Below are positions 1-10,500 of a DNA stretch of 56,810 bases, piece after piece (the first letter of the stretch is position 1; each line of letters starts with the position of its first letter). The stretch spans positions 1-56,810 of the forward strand of contig CAYYJH010000005.1 in the NCBI GenBank assembly GCA_964472195.1, read 5' to 3'. The stretch is from BS750m-G4 sp964472195. GTDB lineage: Bacteria; Bacteroidota; Ignavibacteria; Tepidaquicellales; Tepidaquicellaceae. The notes beneath the pieces were generated by a model. It ran no database searches. It saw only the letters and a list, made by a program, of their open reading frames with translations, and was not told the DNA's origin. The translations under genes and the position numbers were made by a program.

Positions 1-58
1 GCTACGAAAAAAATGCTATTAGTGAAATAAGATACTCATAATCATTTATACTATAAAG

Positions 59-85
59 CAGAGCTTTTTTAAGTTCTGTTTTTTT
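59..85 (+). terminator. Rho-independent terminator of a gene left of the window
   Basis: An 8-bp stem (59-66 with 71-78, one G-U pair) with a four-T loop is followed by seven T residues. It reads as a terminator on the plus strand for a gene that ends before the window starts. Confidence 0.6.
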
Positions 86-213
86 AATATCAAAATTATG
101 CTTATTTTAGCATTATAAACTTGAATTTAATATATAATTTACATAAAATCCCAAATATTAATATTTAGAATATTAAAACTTTTTTAAAAACATTTCTGAA
201 GGAGAGAGAAAAA

Positions 214-1593
214 ATGAAGATTAAAAATCTACAATTCTTTTCTATTACTGTTGCTTTTTTATTCATGTTATTTGCATACAGTAATTTATTTTCCCAATGG
301 ACGTACGTCGGCGGCATTACGGGAGCTGGCACATATCCATCCATCTCAGTATCAGATGCGAACACAGTTTTTGTTTTTGGAGGTCCTAACGGTCAACCAA
401 AAGTTTTCCTATCAACAAACGGTGGTACTAACTTCACTGCATTAGGCTCAACAGGCTTAGGCAGTTTAGAGTTATATTGCGGATGGGGAACAAATGCCAA
501 CACTATATTCGCAGGTAACGGCGGTGGAGTAGGCGGAACCGGAGGTAATGCTTCATATTTCAAAACTACCAACGGCGGTGCAACATGGACAACAATTGGT
601 TCAACAGGTGGTTCGGGTGGCTTTTTCAACGGTATCGTGTTTTCACATCTAATGCCAATGTTTGGAATTGCACAGAGTGATCCACCACTGGGAGCCGGTA
701 CACCTTACTACGTTCCTATTACAACTAATGGAGGAGCAACCTGGACTGTGACAAATCCTCCTGGTATTTCAGGAGCTGCTTCCGGTCAGAACTCAATTAT
801 GGTAATCGATAACCAATTCTATGGATTCGGTTTGAACGCAGGTGCAGCAAGAATTTACATGACTACAAACGGCGGCACAAGCTGGTTCATTGGGAATTTA
901 GGTATCACAGGTAATTTCGTCGGTGGTTTTGCATTCAGCGAGGATAAAATGAGAGGCATTGCGGTATCGAGTACTTCATTACCAACATTATCGAGAACCA
1001 CTAATGGTGGAACAACATGGTCACCTGTAAACACAGGTACGGGTATAGGTGGTGGTGTTTCCGTTAAATGGATACCGGGTACAAGTGTATGTTATGTCGC
1101 CGGTGGAACGGGAGCTGGCGGTGTCGTTGGTAAGAGCACTGATGGTGGTGCAACCTGGACACAAATGACAACATCCAGCTTAACTGGTGTTGCACATTTT
1201 GATTTTTATACTGCTGTAACAACAGATGGAATTACGGCTTATGGATATGCAATTGCCGGAGATGGCAGCGTTCTTAAATTGGTTGATGTTATTACAGGTG
1301 TAGGTAACAATAACGGAGTGATTCCCAATGATTATAAACTTGAACAGAATTTCCCGAATCCATTCAACCCAACTACGACTATAAAGTTTTCGATTCCAAG
1401 TGCATCGCACGTTACGCTTAAAGTTTACAATGCATTAGGAAAAGAAGTTGCTTCAATAGTGGATAGTTTTAAAAAAGCAGGCGAATATTCAGAAGAATTT
1501 GCCGCAAGTACAAATTTGAATTCAGGAATTTATTTCTATAAATTAACAGCAGGCAGTTTCACTGACACAAAGAAAATGATGCTGATTAAGTAA
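214..1593 (+). CDS. T9SS-secreted protein with BNR/YCF48-like repeats
   Basis: A secreted protein of 459 residues. An N-terminal hydrophobic signal peptide (about residues 8-27) is followed by at least six copies of the Asp-box-like motif S/T-T-N/D-G-G-x-x-W/F, spaced as in BNR/YCF48 beta-propellers. The last ~80 residues are a type A T9SS sorting domain, starting at NFPNPFNPTT and ending in a GIYFYKL strand and KKMMLIK. The family is exported by the type IX system and held at the surface or released; the ligand is unknown. The start is supported by a GAAGGAG ribosome binding site 10 nt upstream. A strong terminator follows, so the gene is probably monocistronic. Confidence 0.9.
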   Translation: MKIKNLQFFSITVAFLFMLFAYSNLFSQWTYVGGITGAGTYPSISVSDANTVFVFGGPNGQPKVFLSTNGGTNFTALGSTGLGSLELYCGWGTNANTIFAGNGGGVGGTGGNASYFKTTNGGATWTTIGSTGGSGGFFNGIVFSHLMPMFGIAQSDPPLGAGTPYYVPITTNGGATWTVTNPPGISGAASGQNSIMVIDNQFYGFGLNAGAARIYMTTNGGTSWFIGNLGITGNFVGGFAFSEDKMRGIAVSSTSLPTLSRTTNGGTTWSPVNTGTGIGGGVSVKWIPGTSVCYVAGGTGAGGVVGKSTDGGATWTQMTTSSLTGVAHFDFYTAVTTDGITAYGYAIAGDGSVLKLVDVITGVGNNNGVIPNDYKLEQNFPNPFNPTTTIKFSIPSASHVTLKVYNALGKEVASIVDSFKKAGEYSEEFAASTNLNSGIYFYKLTAGSFTDTKKMMLIK

Positions 1594-1623
1594 TAATTGA
1601 AATTCTTTTTTAATATATTCCAT

Positions 1624-1660
1624 AAAAGTCCATTCTGCAAAAATAAGAATGGGCTTTTTT
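1624..1660 (+). terminator. Rho-independent terminator after first T9SS gene
   Basis: A 13-bp stem pairs 1624-1636 with 1646-1658 (one G-U pair) around a 9-nt loop and ends in a T-run. It lies 31 nt after the stop of the preceding gene and ends 30 nt before the next start, so it separates the two T9SS genes. Confidence 0.9.
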
Positions 1661-1689
1661 GATTTTTTCATTAAATAATATAAAGATAA

Positions 1690-3723
1690 ATGCTAACAAC
1701 AAAATTGAGATTGTTCTCACTGTTATTTATATTCTTTTTACTAAGTTCGACGTTTTACTCTTATGCTCAGGATGATAAGATTGGAAGCATGAGAGATGAT
1801 TTTGAGCCAATGCCTACAAACCAGATTATACCGTTGGCATACACTCCTGAACCTTATGGAATCGATGTTGTTGTCTCGGTAGGTCCATTCGATAACATTA
1901 AAGTAACCACAGTTCAAGGTTTTGCGGAGACTGATATAGCTGTTAATCCAAAAAATCCCTTGAATTTTGTGGGAGGCGATAACCGTGCGATTATGTCTTC
2001 GAGTAATATTTATTATACTACCAACGGTGGGAACAATTGGTTTTATGGTTCCACGAGTATCAGCAGCGGTGATCCTGTTTTTGCTTTTGATAGTTTAGGA
2101 AATGCATATTACGCAGTACTATCAAGCGGTGTTAGAGTATGGCGTTCCTCGAATGGTGGTGCCTCATGGACAAATTTAGGGAATGCTTTTTATGGAAGCG
2201 GTACCGATAAAGAGTGGATAGCGTGCGATCAAACAGGCGGTCCTTATTCAAACAATGTTTATTTAACATACAGCGACTTCAGTGCACCTGTATCAATAAG
2301 GTTTTACAGGAGTACAAATTTCGGTGTTAGCTGGCTTGGTCCACAGACATTATTCGGACCCGGCAATGCACAGGGTTCAAACATAGCTGTTGGTCCTGAT
2401 GGCAGGGTATTTGTTGCATGGTATGGCTCTGGTACTGCACTATTGAAATATTCCACTAATGGTGGATCAAGTTTTGGTATTTACATATATGCAGGTGCTT
2501 ATACAGAACCTGGAACATATAATTCAAGTTTCGGAAGGTACGTATTAAAAGGAAATATTCGTGTAAACGGTTTTCCACAGCTTGCCTGTGATTTGTCGAA
2601 CAGTCCTTATAGAGGCAATGTGTATATGAACTATGCTGCAAATCCTCCCGGACCGGATAATGCTGATGTATTCCTTATTAGGTCTACAGATGGAGGGAAC
2701 AATTGGAACACGTTCACACCGGTCAGGGTAAATGATGATCCTATTGGAGTTGTAAAAGACCAGTGGATGAGTGATGTTTCGGTTGACAATCAAGGAAGAG
2801 TATGGGTAATGTGGTGGGATTCAAGAAATGATCCATCAAATGTTATGACGGAAACCTACGCAGCTGTATCGACCGATGGAGGAGTGACATTTTCCCCAAA
2901 CATCAAAGTTTCAAACCAGCCGTTTAATCCTAATGCAATTGCTGTAAGTCAAGGATCAGGGCAAGCTTATTATTTGGGGGATTACCAGGGCATGTCAGGA
3001 AAGACTGTAACACTTCCTTTATGGACGGATGGAAGACAGTATACCAGGGATGATTATACAGCTCAGTTACCGGATTACGGTATTGATTTTGCAAAAGCTG
3101 TTGATTCCTTAGCACCGGGTGGTATGAGAAGTAATACGGTAAATGTACCAACAATGGGTCCTTTCAGCGGAACGGTTAATTTTTCAGCAACTGTAACGCC
3201 AGCACCTTCATCCGGCACTATTACTTTTGGATGGAATCCATCGTCAACGTTAACAACATTTCCTGGATCACTTGCAATAAATTACACTGTTTCTGCATCT
3301 GTACCGTACGGAGTTTATAATATAAATGTAACTGGAACGGAAAATGGTGGAATAAGGTCACACACAAGAACATTCCAATTGGTTGTTACAAGTTTGGTTG
3401 GAATATCAGGGAATGAAGGTGGATTACCTTTTGAGTATGGACTGTCTCAAAATTATCCGAATCCTTTCAATCCAACAACAGTATTGAAATACTCAATACC
3501 TAATGATGGATATGTGACTCTAAAGATTTTTGATGTTCTTGGTCAGGAAGTATCGACTTTAGTAAATGAATACATTAACAAAGGTAACTATGAAGTTGTA
3601 TTCAATTCCGATATGAGTGAGATGAGCCTTTCAAGCGGCATTTATTATTACAGGATAGAAGTGAAAAATACTGCTGGAGAGATTGATTTTGTTAATACAA
3701 AGAAGATGATACTTCTAAAATAG
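1690..3723 (+). CDS. T9SS-secreted sialidase-like BNR repeat protein
   Basis: A secreted protein of 677 residues with a signal peptide at about residues 6-26, cut near YSYAQ. The N-terminal two thirds carry several Asp-box motifs (TTNGGNNW, SSNGGASW, STDGGNNW, STDGGVTF), as in exo-alpha-sialidase-like six-bladed propellers. A beta-sandwich-like stretch (about 490-580) follows, then a T9SS type A sorting domain starting at NYPNPFNPTT and ending KKMILLK. Enzyme activity is not shown: the repeats mark the fold, and I did not identify sialidase catalytic residues. It sits directly after another exported BNR protein, but a terminator lies between them. It is also followed by its own terminator. 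Confidence 0.88.
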   Translation: MLTTKLRLFSLLFIFFLLSSTFYSYAQDDKIGSMRDDFEPMPTNQIIPLAYTPEPYGIDVVVSVGPFDNIKVTTVQGFAETDIAVNPKNPLNFVGGDNRAIMSSSNIYYTTNGGNNWFYGSTSISSGDPVFAFDSLGNAYYAVLSSGVRVWRSSNGGASWTNLGNAFYGSGTDKEWIACDQTGGPYSNNVYLTYSDFSAPVSIRFYRSTNFGVSWLGPQTLFGPGNAQGSNIAVGPDGRVFVAWYGSGTALLKYSTNGGSSFGIYIYAGAYTEPGTYNSSFGRYVLKGNIRVNGFPQLACDLSNSPYRGNVYMNYAANPPGPDNADVFLIRSTDGGNNWNTFTPVRVNDDPIGVVKDQWMSDVSVDNQGRVWVMWWDSRNDPSNVMTETYAAVSTDGGVTFSPNIKVSNQPFNPNAIAVSQGSGQAYYLGDYQGMSGKTVTLPLWTDGRQYTRDDYTAQLPDYGIDFAKAVDSLAPGGMRSNTVNVPTMGPFSGTVNFSATVTPAPSSGTITFGWNPSSTLTTFPGSLAINYTVSASVPYGVYNINVTGTENGGIRSHTRTFQLVVTSLVGISGNEGGLPFEYGLSQNYPNPFNPTTVLKYSIPNDGYVTLKIFDVLGQEVSTLVNEYINKGNYEVVFNSDMSEMSLSSGIYYYRIEVKNTAGEIDFVNTKKMILLK

Positions 3724-3745
3724 TCGTTATAAATTTAAGTATTTT

Positions 3746-3782
3746 AAATCCGAATCCTTGTCTGGGGATTCGGATTTTTTTT
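3746..3782 (+). terminator. Rho-independent terminator after second T9SS gene
   Basis: A perfect 12-bp stem (3746-3757 with 3766-3777) encloses an 8-nt loop and runs into eight or more T residues. It lies 22 nt after the stop codon. Confidence 0.92.
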
Positions 3783-4365
3783 GTGTATGCTGGAATAAAG
3801 CTTCTTGACATTTAAAATTATTAATTATATTTTATGCCAGATATAAATGTGTATGTATATAAATTACATTTTGATATTGAATCTTCTTTCAAGAAATAAA
3901 TATTTCAGGAAAACAACCTGGGTATTGCAGAATTTCCTTACAATGGAATGTTACAGGAAACTCTGCTACAAATGTTATTGGAAACAGGTTCAACCTCACA
4001 CGTTTAGTTATAAAAGACGTACATTTCTGATTATGTTTTCCATTATGTTTGCTATATGTACATCTTTTTTCTATTCACCCAATGATCCGGCTAATTCAAG
4101 ATCATCAGCTTATCTTGTTAGGTTGGTGAAAATAATTAGCACAATAAAAATTCAATTAATAAATCTAATTAGGAACTTTACCTATTCGATAAACTTCTAC
4201 TTTGCATATCTCGAAAAGCTCTATTATTCTCATATTTTCAGATCTAATCATTACAACCTTGCGTTAAAATCTTCCTGGTTAATTTAGATTTAATCATTTT
4301 CTCGTTTTAGGTTTAAAATCTTTATTAAAAGCAATACTATTTTCATAGTATTTTTATTTATTTAT
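3783..4365. other. Long intergenic stretch without a convincing gene
   Basis: About 580 bp between a terminator and hpnC. An open frame of 146 codons (3847-4287) exists, but its composition is that of translated AT-rich noncoding DNA (Tyr, Phe, Ile, Lys, Ser) with no ribosome binding site or domain, so I do not call it. Another frame at about 3896-4021 gives a 42-codon open stretch with protein-like content rich in Gly, Asn and Thr. It may be the remnant of a decayed secreted-protein gene. hpnC presumably has its promoter near the right end. Confidence 0.5.
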
Positions 4366-5241
4366 ATGGATTCTGAAGCAGCATACAAGTTTTGTGAGAA
4401 CCTGACTAAAAAACATTACGAAAATTTTCCAGTTGGTTCTTTATTAATACCGAGGGATAAAAGGAAATTTGTTTATTCTGTATATGCCTTTGCAAGAACT
4501 GCTGATGATATAGCTGATGCGTATGATTTAAATTCCAACGAAAAGGTAAAGGCGCTAAAAGAATACGAAAAAGAATTAAAGGATGTTTATCAGGATAAGT
4601 TTAACGATAGCAATAAACATAGAAAAATATTCACAGCTCTTTCGAATACAAAGGATGAACTGAATATTCCAATAAAGGAATTCCAGAATTTATTAACGGC
4701 GTTTAAGCAGGATGCAATTAAGGAAAGATATAATACATTTCAGGAATTGATTGACTATTCAGAAAATTCCGCTAATCCAATCGGACATCTTGTGCTGTAT
4801 GTTTTTGGGTTTAATGAAATAAAAGATGAAAAGATTTTTCGATTATCGAATAAAATTTGTACAGCATTGCAGTTAACTAACTTTTGGCAGGATGTTTCGA
4901 GTGATCTTGAAATTAATAGAATCTATATACCGGAAGAAGTAATGGAGAAGTTCAATTATAAAGAAGAGTTGTTATTTAAGAAGATGGAAAACGAAAACTT
5001 CATGGAAATGATGAAGGAGTTAGTCGAAAAAACAAAAGCTATATTTAATGATGGGAAGGGAATAATCGATTTGGTTGGAGGAAGATTAAGATTAGAACTC
5101 AAAGCAACATATTTAGGCGGTAAAGAAATTTTAAAAAAGATTGAAGAAATAAATTATAATGTTTTATCTCAAAGAGTAAAAGTTGAAAAAAGTGAAAAGA
5201 TAAATATTCTATTTAGAACGTTATTTAAAAGTCTCAATTAA
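4366..5241 (+). CDS. hpnC: Hydroxysqualene synthase HpnC
   Basis: Squalene/phytoene synthase family protein of 291 residues. HpnC converts presqualene diphosphate to hydroxysqualene in the three-step bacterial squalene route. The first Asp-rich motif is ADDIAD at residues 46-51. The second is in QLTNFWQDVSSD, where WQDxxxD is the form typical of HpnC rather than HpnD. It is the first gene of a tight hpnC-hpnD-hpnE set, seven nucleotides before hpnD, and this context settles the assignment among the many squalene/phytoene synthase homologues. There is no clear ribosome binding site before the ATG. Confidence 0.9.
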   Translation: MDSEAAYKFCENLTKKHYENFPVGSLLIPRDKRKFVYSVYAFARTADDIADAYDLNSNEKVKALKEYEKELKDVYQDKFNDSNKHRKIFTALSNTKDELNIPIKEFQNLLTAFKQDAIKERYNTFQELIDYSENSANPIGHLVLYVFGFNEIKDEKIFRLSNKICTALQLTNFWQDVSSDLEINRIYIPEEVMEKFNYKEELLFKKMENENFMEMMKELVEKTKAIFNDGKGIIDLVGGRLRLELKATYLGGKEILKKIEEINYNVLSQRVKVEKSEKINILFRTLFKSLN

Positions 5242-5248
5242 TACCATT

Positions 5249-6151
5249 TTGGAAGCGAAAACACAATATAATACTGAAACAGATTATTTAAAAATAACGA
5301 AAGAGAGCAAGACTAATTTTCTTTATTCGTTTTCCTTATTACCGGCTGAAAAGAATGAAGCCATTAATACTATTTATGCATTTTGCAGAAAGACAGATGA
5401 TATTGTTGATGATGATAGTTATTCTATTGATGAAAGGTTTGATAAGCTGAGTGATTGGAAGCAAGAGTTTGAAAATGCTTTAACAGGGATTTCCGACCAT
5501 GAATTATTGAATCAGGTAACAAGAATAAAAAATAAGTTCGAAATCCCTCTCGAGACGTTCTATGGTCTTTTTAAAGGGATGGAGATGGACCTAAAACAGA
5601 ATAAATATAAAACTTTCAAAGAGCTTTATGATTACTGTTACCGTGTGGCTTCGACTGTTGGTTTGATGTCTATAGAAATCTTTGGATATAGGAATAAGAA
5701 CACAAGAGAGTATGCTGTTAATCTTGGAGTAGCTATGCAGCTCACGAATATATTACGCGATATTAGAAAGGACGTTAATCGGGGGAGGATTTATATTCCA
5801 GGTGATGATTTGAAAAGGTTTGGGTTTAATGAAAGTGACCTTTTAAATTATAAATACAACGATTCTTTTATTGCACTTATGAAATTTGAAAGTAACAGGG
5901 CAAAAGAATATTATAAAAAAGCTGATGGTTATTTAAATAAAGAAGACAAAGGTTTAATGTTTCCTGCAAGAATTATGGAGCTAATCTATTTTGATATCTT
6001 GAAGAAAATAGAGAGCATTAATTATAATGTTTTTGGAAAGGTTGTAAAAGTATCCAGGTTAAGAAAGATACTCATAGCATTCGGAGTGTTTTTGAAGTAT
6101 AGATTATTATATGATTTTAAGGACCAACGTTTAGTTATTAATAAGGGCTGA
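5249..6151 (+). CDS. hpnD: Presqualene diphosphate synthase HpnD
   Basis: Squalene/phytoene synthase family protein of 300 residues, paralogous to the upstream gene. HpnD joins two farnesyl diphosphates into presqualene diphosphate. The prenyl-diphosphate/Mg-binding motifs are RKTDDIVDD (about 47-55) and QLTNILRDIRKDVNRGRIYIP. LRDxxxD in place of the WQD form of HpnC fits HpnD. The start is a TTG at 5249, just after the hpnC stop, and no in-frame ATG lies close to the conserved N-terminus. The stop TGA shares one base with the hpnE ATG, which suggests translational coupling. Confidence 0.9.
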   Translation: MEAKTQYNTETDYLKITKESKTNFLYSFSLLPAEKNEAINTIYAFCRKTDDIVDDDSYSIDERFDKLSDWKQEFENALTGISDHELLNQVTRIKNKFEIPLETFYGLFKGMEMDLKQNKYKTFKELYDYCYRVASTVGLMSIEIFGYRNKNTREYAVNLGVAMQLTNILRDIRKDVNRGRIYIPGDDLKRFGFNESDLLNYKYNDSFIALMKFESNRAKEYYKKADGYLNKEDKGLMFPARIMELIYFDILKKIESINYNVFGKVVKVSRLRKILIAFGVFLKYRLLYDFKDQRLVINKG

Positions 6152-7491
6152 TGAATAAGACAGTCACAATTATCGGAGGGGGACTAGCTGGATTATCAAC
6201 AGCTGTTTTTCTTACTGAAAAAAAGTTTGATGTAAGACTAATAGAAAGTTCGCCGAAACTCGGCGGCAGGGCATACAGCTATTATGATAAAGATAGAGAT
6301 AGGTATTTTGATAACGGCCAGCATATCTTGGCTGGATGGTATAAGAATACTTTTGAATATTTAAAAATTATCGGAACGTATGATAAGTTAAGTTTTCAAA
6401 AAGCACTTGAAATAAATTTTATAGACAAAAGTAGAAGAGTGTATAAATTAAAATGCTCTAAGGTGTTTGCACCATTAAATATAATTTTGGGTTTATGGAG
6501 ATACAATGGATTTTCTTTTTATGATAAGATAAAATTAGTGAATGTTTTACGTTTGATAAATAAAGAGAAATTTCCAGATAAAATGCTTCGTAAGATAACA
6601 GTCAAGGATTTATTAAGTGAGCTAAATCAATCAGACAGAAGCTCGAAGATGTTCTGGAATCCATTTATTTACGCTGTGTTTAATGCAACGCCGGAGAAAG
6701 TTAACGCATTTCTTTTTGTTAATGTTCTTAAGGTTGGTTTTACAAAGATAAATTATTCTAATCTTGTTATTCCGAATATAAATTTGAACGATCTTCTTAT
6801 AAATAGTGCTGTAAAATATCTTCAAGATAACGATGTTGAAATTCACTTTGGGAAAACTGCAAGAAGAATAAGAATCTCTAATGATAGAGTAGAGTATCTT
6901 GAGATAGATAATAATAATGAAATCAGTTCAGATTACTATGTATGTGCAGTTCCGTTTTTTTCATTTAAAAATTTATTCGATACAAATTCTTTTGATAAGT
7001 ATTTTGTAAATTCAGATATGCTAGAACCTTCATCGATTATTTCCGTACACTTGTTTTTCGATAAGGACATACCGGAAAATGTTTTAGAAAATAATTCATT
7101 CGGGATGACAGGAATGGTTGATACAAATGTTCAATGGATCTTTAAAAGAAGTTCGAAACATTTATCATTAGTAATAAGCGGTGCAGATTTCATGTACAGC
7201 ATATCCGAAAAGAGTCAAGAGGAAATTGTGGAAACATGCATTGAAGAATTAAATGAATGCATTGAAGGATTCAGAGTATTAAAAATTATAGATTCCAAAG
7301 TTATAAAAGAAAAGAGAGCAACTTTTATTCCCGGAATTCAGAGCGGTAATTACAGATGTGAACAGGTTACGGGTGTAAAGAATTTGTTTATAGCAGGGGA
7401 CTGGACAAATACGAAACTCCCTGCGACATTGGAGAGTGCTGTTAAGAGTTCGAAAATAATATCTGAATATTTTTCTAAGAATGTAAACTAA
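6151..7491 (+). CDS. hpnE: Hydroxysqualene dehydroxylase HpnE
   Basis: FAD-dependent amine-oxidase/phytoene-desaturase family protein of 446 residues. HpnE removes the hydroxyl of hydroxysqualene to give squalene. The N-terminal dinucleotide-binding motif is IIGGGLAGLS (about 7-16), followed by an acidic residue at the end of the second strand (LIES) and the GGRA motif. The C-terminal FAD-contact region reads LFIAGDWTNTKLPATLESAV. It is the third gene of the hpnCDE set, with a 1-nt overlap. No squalene-hopene cyclase lies in the window, so the end product (hopanoid, other triterpenoid or squalene itself) cannot be told here. Confidence 0.92.
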   Translation: MNKTVTIIGGGLAGLSTAVFLTEKKFDVRLIESSPKLGGRAYSYYDKDRDRYFDNGQHILAGWYKNTFEYLKIIGTYDKLSFQKALEINFIDKSRRVYKLKCSKVFAPLNIILGLWRYNGFSFYDKIKLVNVLRLINKEKFPDKMLRKITVKDLLSELNQSDRSSKMFWNPFIYAVFNATPEKVNAFLFVNVLKVGFTKINYSNLVIPNINLNDLLINSAVKYLQDNDVEIHFGKTARRIRISNDRVEYLEIDNNNEISSDYYVCAVPFFSFKNLFDTNSFDKYFVNSDMLEPSSIISVHLFFDKDIPENVLENNSFGMTGMVDTNVQWIFKRSSKHLSLVISGADFMYSISEKSQEEIVETCIEELNECIEGFRVLKIIDSKVIKEKRATFIPGIQSGNYRCEQVTGVKNLFIAGDWTNTKLPATLESAVKSSKIISEYFSKNVN

Positions 7492-7517
7492 AGTAATATA
7501 TAAATATTATTTCAAGA

Positions 7518-7535
7518 GTTTTTATTAATAAAAAC
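7518..7535. repeat. 18-bp perfect AT palindrome before the activase gene
   Basis: The 18 bases read the same on both strands. It lies 26 bp after the hpnE stop and 17 bp before the next ATG. It could be an operator or a weak attenuating hairpin; in AT-rich DNA chance is also possible. Confidence 0.3.
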
Positions 7536-7552
7536 ATTTAATTCAAATTAGT

Positions 7553-10500
7553 ATGACAAAACATTCACTCGGTATTTGTATAGGAGCATCGACGATTTCC
7601 TTCCTAAAAGTAAATGAGTTAGATAATGAAATACGTGTCATATCAAGAGATTCAATCGTACACGAAGGAAATCCGAAAAAGATACTTACAGAATACTTAA
7701 ACAATAATAATTTATCTGAGTATTCTGTTGTTTTTACCGGTAGAAAATTCAAGCATTTCATTAATGGTTATGCAGTATCCGAACCCGAAGCGATAGAACA
7801 AGCTTTAGTGTTCTTAAATTTAAACAATGGCTATGGTTGCGTAGCGAGTCTCGGTGGTGAGAATTTTATGGTCTATTGCTTAAATAAAGCGGGTGGAATA
7901 GATACGGTTTTAACGGGTAACAAATGTGCATCGGGGACCGGTGAATTCTTTCTTCAGCAAATAGGTCGTATGAATCTTTCGGTGGATAAAGCATTGGAGT
8001 TTGCTAAGAACGAAGCACCCTACAGTGTAGCAGGTAGATGCAGTGTGTTTTGTAAAAGTGATTGTACGCATGCCTTAAATAAAGGTACTAATAAAGGTAG
8101 TGTTGTCTCGGGATTAGCAAAAATGATTGCTGATAAAACGATTGAATTACTATCAAAACAAAGTTCAAATAAGGTTATAATTATCGGTGGTGTTTCTCAG
8201 AACGAAAGTGTTGTTAGATTTATAAAAGAGAAGTATCCTGATATTACCATTCCAAAAGAAGCAACGTATTTTGAAGCTCTTGGGGCAAGTTTAATTGGTT
8301 TAAAGAAAGAATCAAAACTTAACGGCAAAGATATTTTTAAAACCAATGAGAAAAGTTTTACTTTTCTCGAACCTTTGAACGGCAATGGAGCAATGGTAAC
8401 TTTTAAAGAAATCACGAAGTCGGAAGCAAATCCTGGAGATGAATGTTTGGTCGGATTGGATGTTGGCTCCACAACAACGAAGGCTGTTGTCATAAGAAAA
8501 AAGGATAACTCAATGCTTGCTTCTGTTTACCTTAGAACTAATGGTAATCCGATCCAGGCATCTATTGAATGTTATAGGGAGTTAAAAAAGCAGATTACAA
8601 ATCCTGTAAAAATAATTGGATTAGGTACAACGGGTTCAGGCAGGCAAATAGCTGCTTTACACGCTTTAACGAAAGGAGTAGTTAATGAAATCATTGCTCA
8701 TGCAGTTGCAGCAGCTTATTTTGACAAAGATGTTGACACAATATTTGAAATAGGAGGGCAGGATGCTAAATATACATATCTTACAAACGGGATTGCTAGT
8801 GATTATGCAATGAACGAAGCTTGTTCCGCAGGAACAGGTTCTTTTTTAGAAGAAGCAGCAAAGGAGTCTTTAAATATTTATTTTAAGGACATTGGTGACA
8901 TTGCATTCACAGCGGCAAACCCATTGAATTTCAATGACCAGTGTGCAGCATTCATTTCGAGTGATATAAAGAATGCGAGCCACGATGGGGCAGAGAAAGA
9001 AGATATTGTTGCCGGGCTTGTTTACTCGATTTGTATGAATTTTGTCAATCGTGTTAAGGGGAATAGACCGGTAGGGAAAAAGGTTTTTATGCAGGGTGGA
9101 GTCTGTTATAATAAATCTGTACCTTATGCTATGTCAAATTTAATTAATAAAGAAATAATTGTGCCGCCGGAACCTGGATTAATGGGAGCATTCGGGGTTG
9201 CACTTGAAATTAAAAACAGGATTAAGTTAGGATTTATTGAGGAAGGAGATTTTAATTTTGATGAACTGATAGAAAGGGACTTTAAGTACGGAAAGGATTT
9301 TATTTGTATGGGTGGAAAAGAAGATTGTGATAGAAAATGTTCTGTTGCATTAATAGAAGTCGATGGGAAAAAATATCCATTCGGCGGAGCTTGCAATAAA
9401 TATTACAATGAAAGATATAATATTAAATCTGAGAAAGGTATAAAAGATTATGTAAAGATTCGGCAGGATCTTGTTTTTAATAAATATGTAACTTTACCTG
9501 AATCCGAGGGGAAATCTATCGGTATATCAAAGAGCTTTATTACAAATACACTTTATCCTCTTTATTATAATTTTTTTACAAAATTGGGATTCAAAGTTGT
9601 TTTGTCGGATAATGTTGATCATAAAGGGATAGATAAAATTCAATCATCATTTTGTTATCCTGTCGAAATTTCTCATGGATTGATTCAGGATTTGATTAAT
9701 AAAAATGTTGATTACATTTTTCTTCCGCATATTACTCAAATGGAAGGAAACGGGGAGCATCATTATAACAGGTTATGTGTTTTTGTACAGGGAGAAACTT
9801 ATTTTTTGAAATCTACTTTCAGAGATAATAATCTTCCTGAGTTCATTTCTCCGATACTCGATTTTAGCGGACCAAAGAAGGAACTGGAAAAAGCATTCAT
9901 CGGTGTAGCAAAAGTGCTCGGTAAAGTTAGTAAAGATGCAAAAGCAGCTTTTGACTATGCTGATCAAAAGTTTAGTGAAATGTTAACTGAATTCAAAGAG
10001 TTAGGTAAAACTGCACTGAAGGAGCTGGAATCAAAACAGGATAAGTTTGGAATGGTATTATTCGGAAGAGCGTATAACGCTTTTGCAAAGGAGGCAAACT
10101 TAAACATTCCTCATAAATTTTCATCAAAGAACTTGATAATTATTCCGCATGACTTTTTACCGAGCAACAATTTCGAATCGTATGAAAATATGTACTGGTA
10201 CAGCGGACAGCAAATACTGCGAAGCGCAAGGTTTGTGAAACAACATGATCAATTGTTCGGTGTATTTATAACAAACTATTCGTGTGGTCCTGATTCATTT
10301 ATACTTTCATATTTCAGGAAGATTATGGACACAAAACCCTCATTGACGCTTGAACTCGATAGTCATTCAGCCGATGTGGGTGTCGATACAAGAATAGATG
10401 CAGCGATTGACATTGTTAAAAATTACATCGAGTTAAAAAAGTATCAAAGCGTAAGAAATGGTATGAAAGTTATCAAACCTTTAAGGGTTATAAATAACAA

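Noticed and set aside
3847..4287. A 146-codon open frame on the plus strand
   Set aside because: Composition is that of translated AT-rich noncoding DNA; no start signal, motif or conserved-looking stretch.
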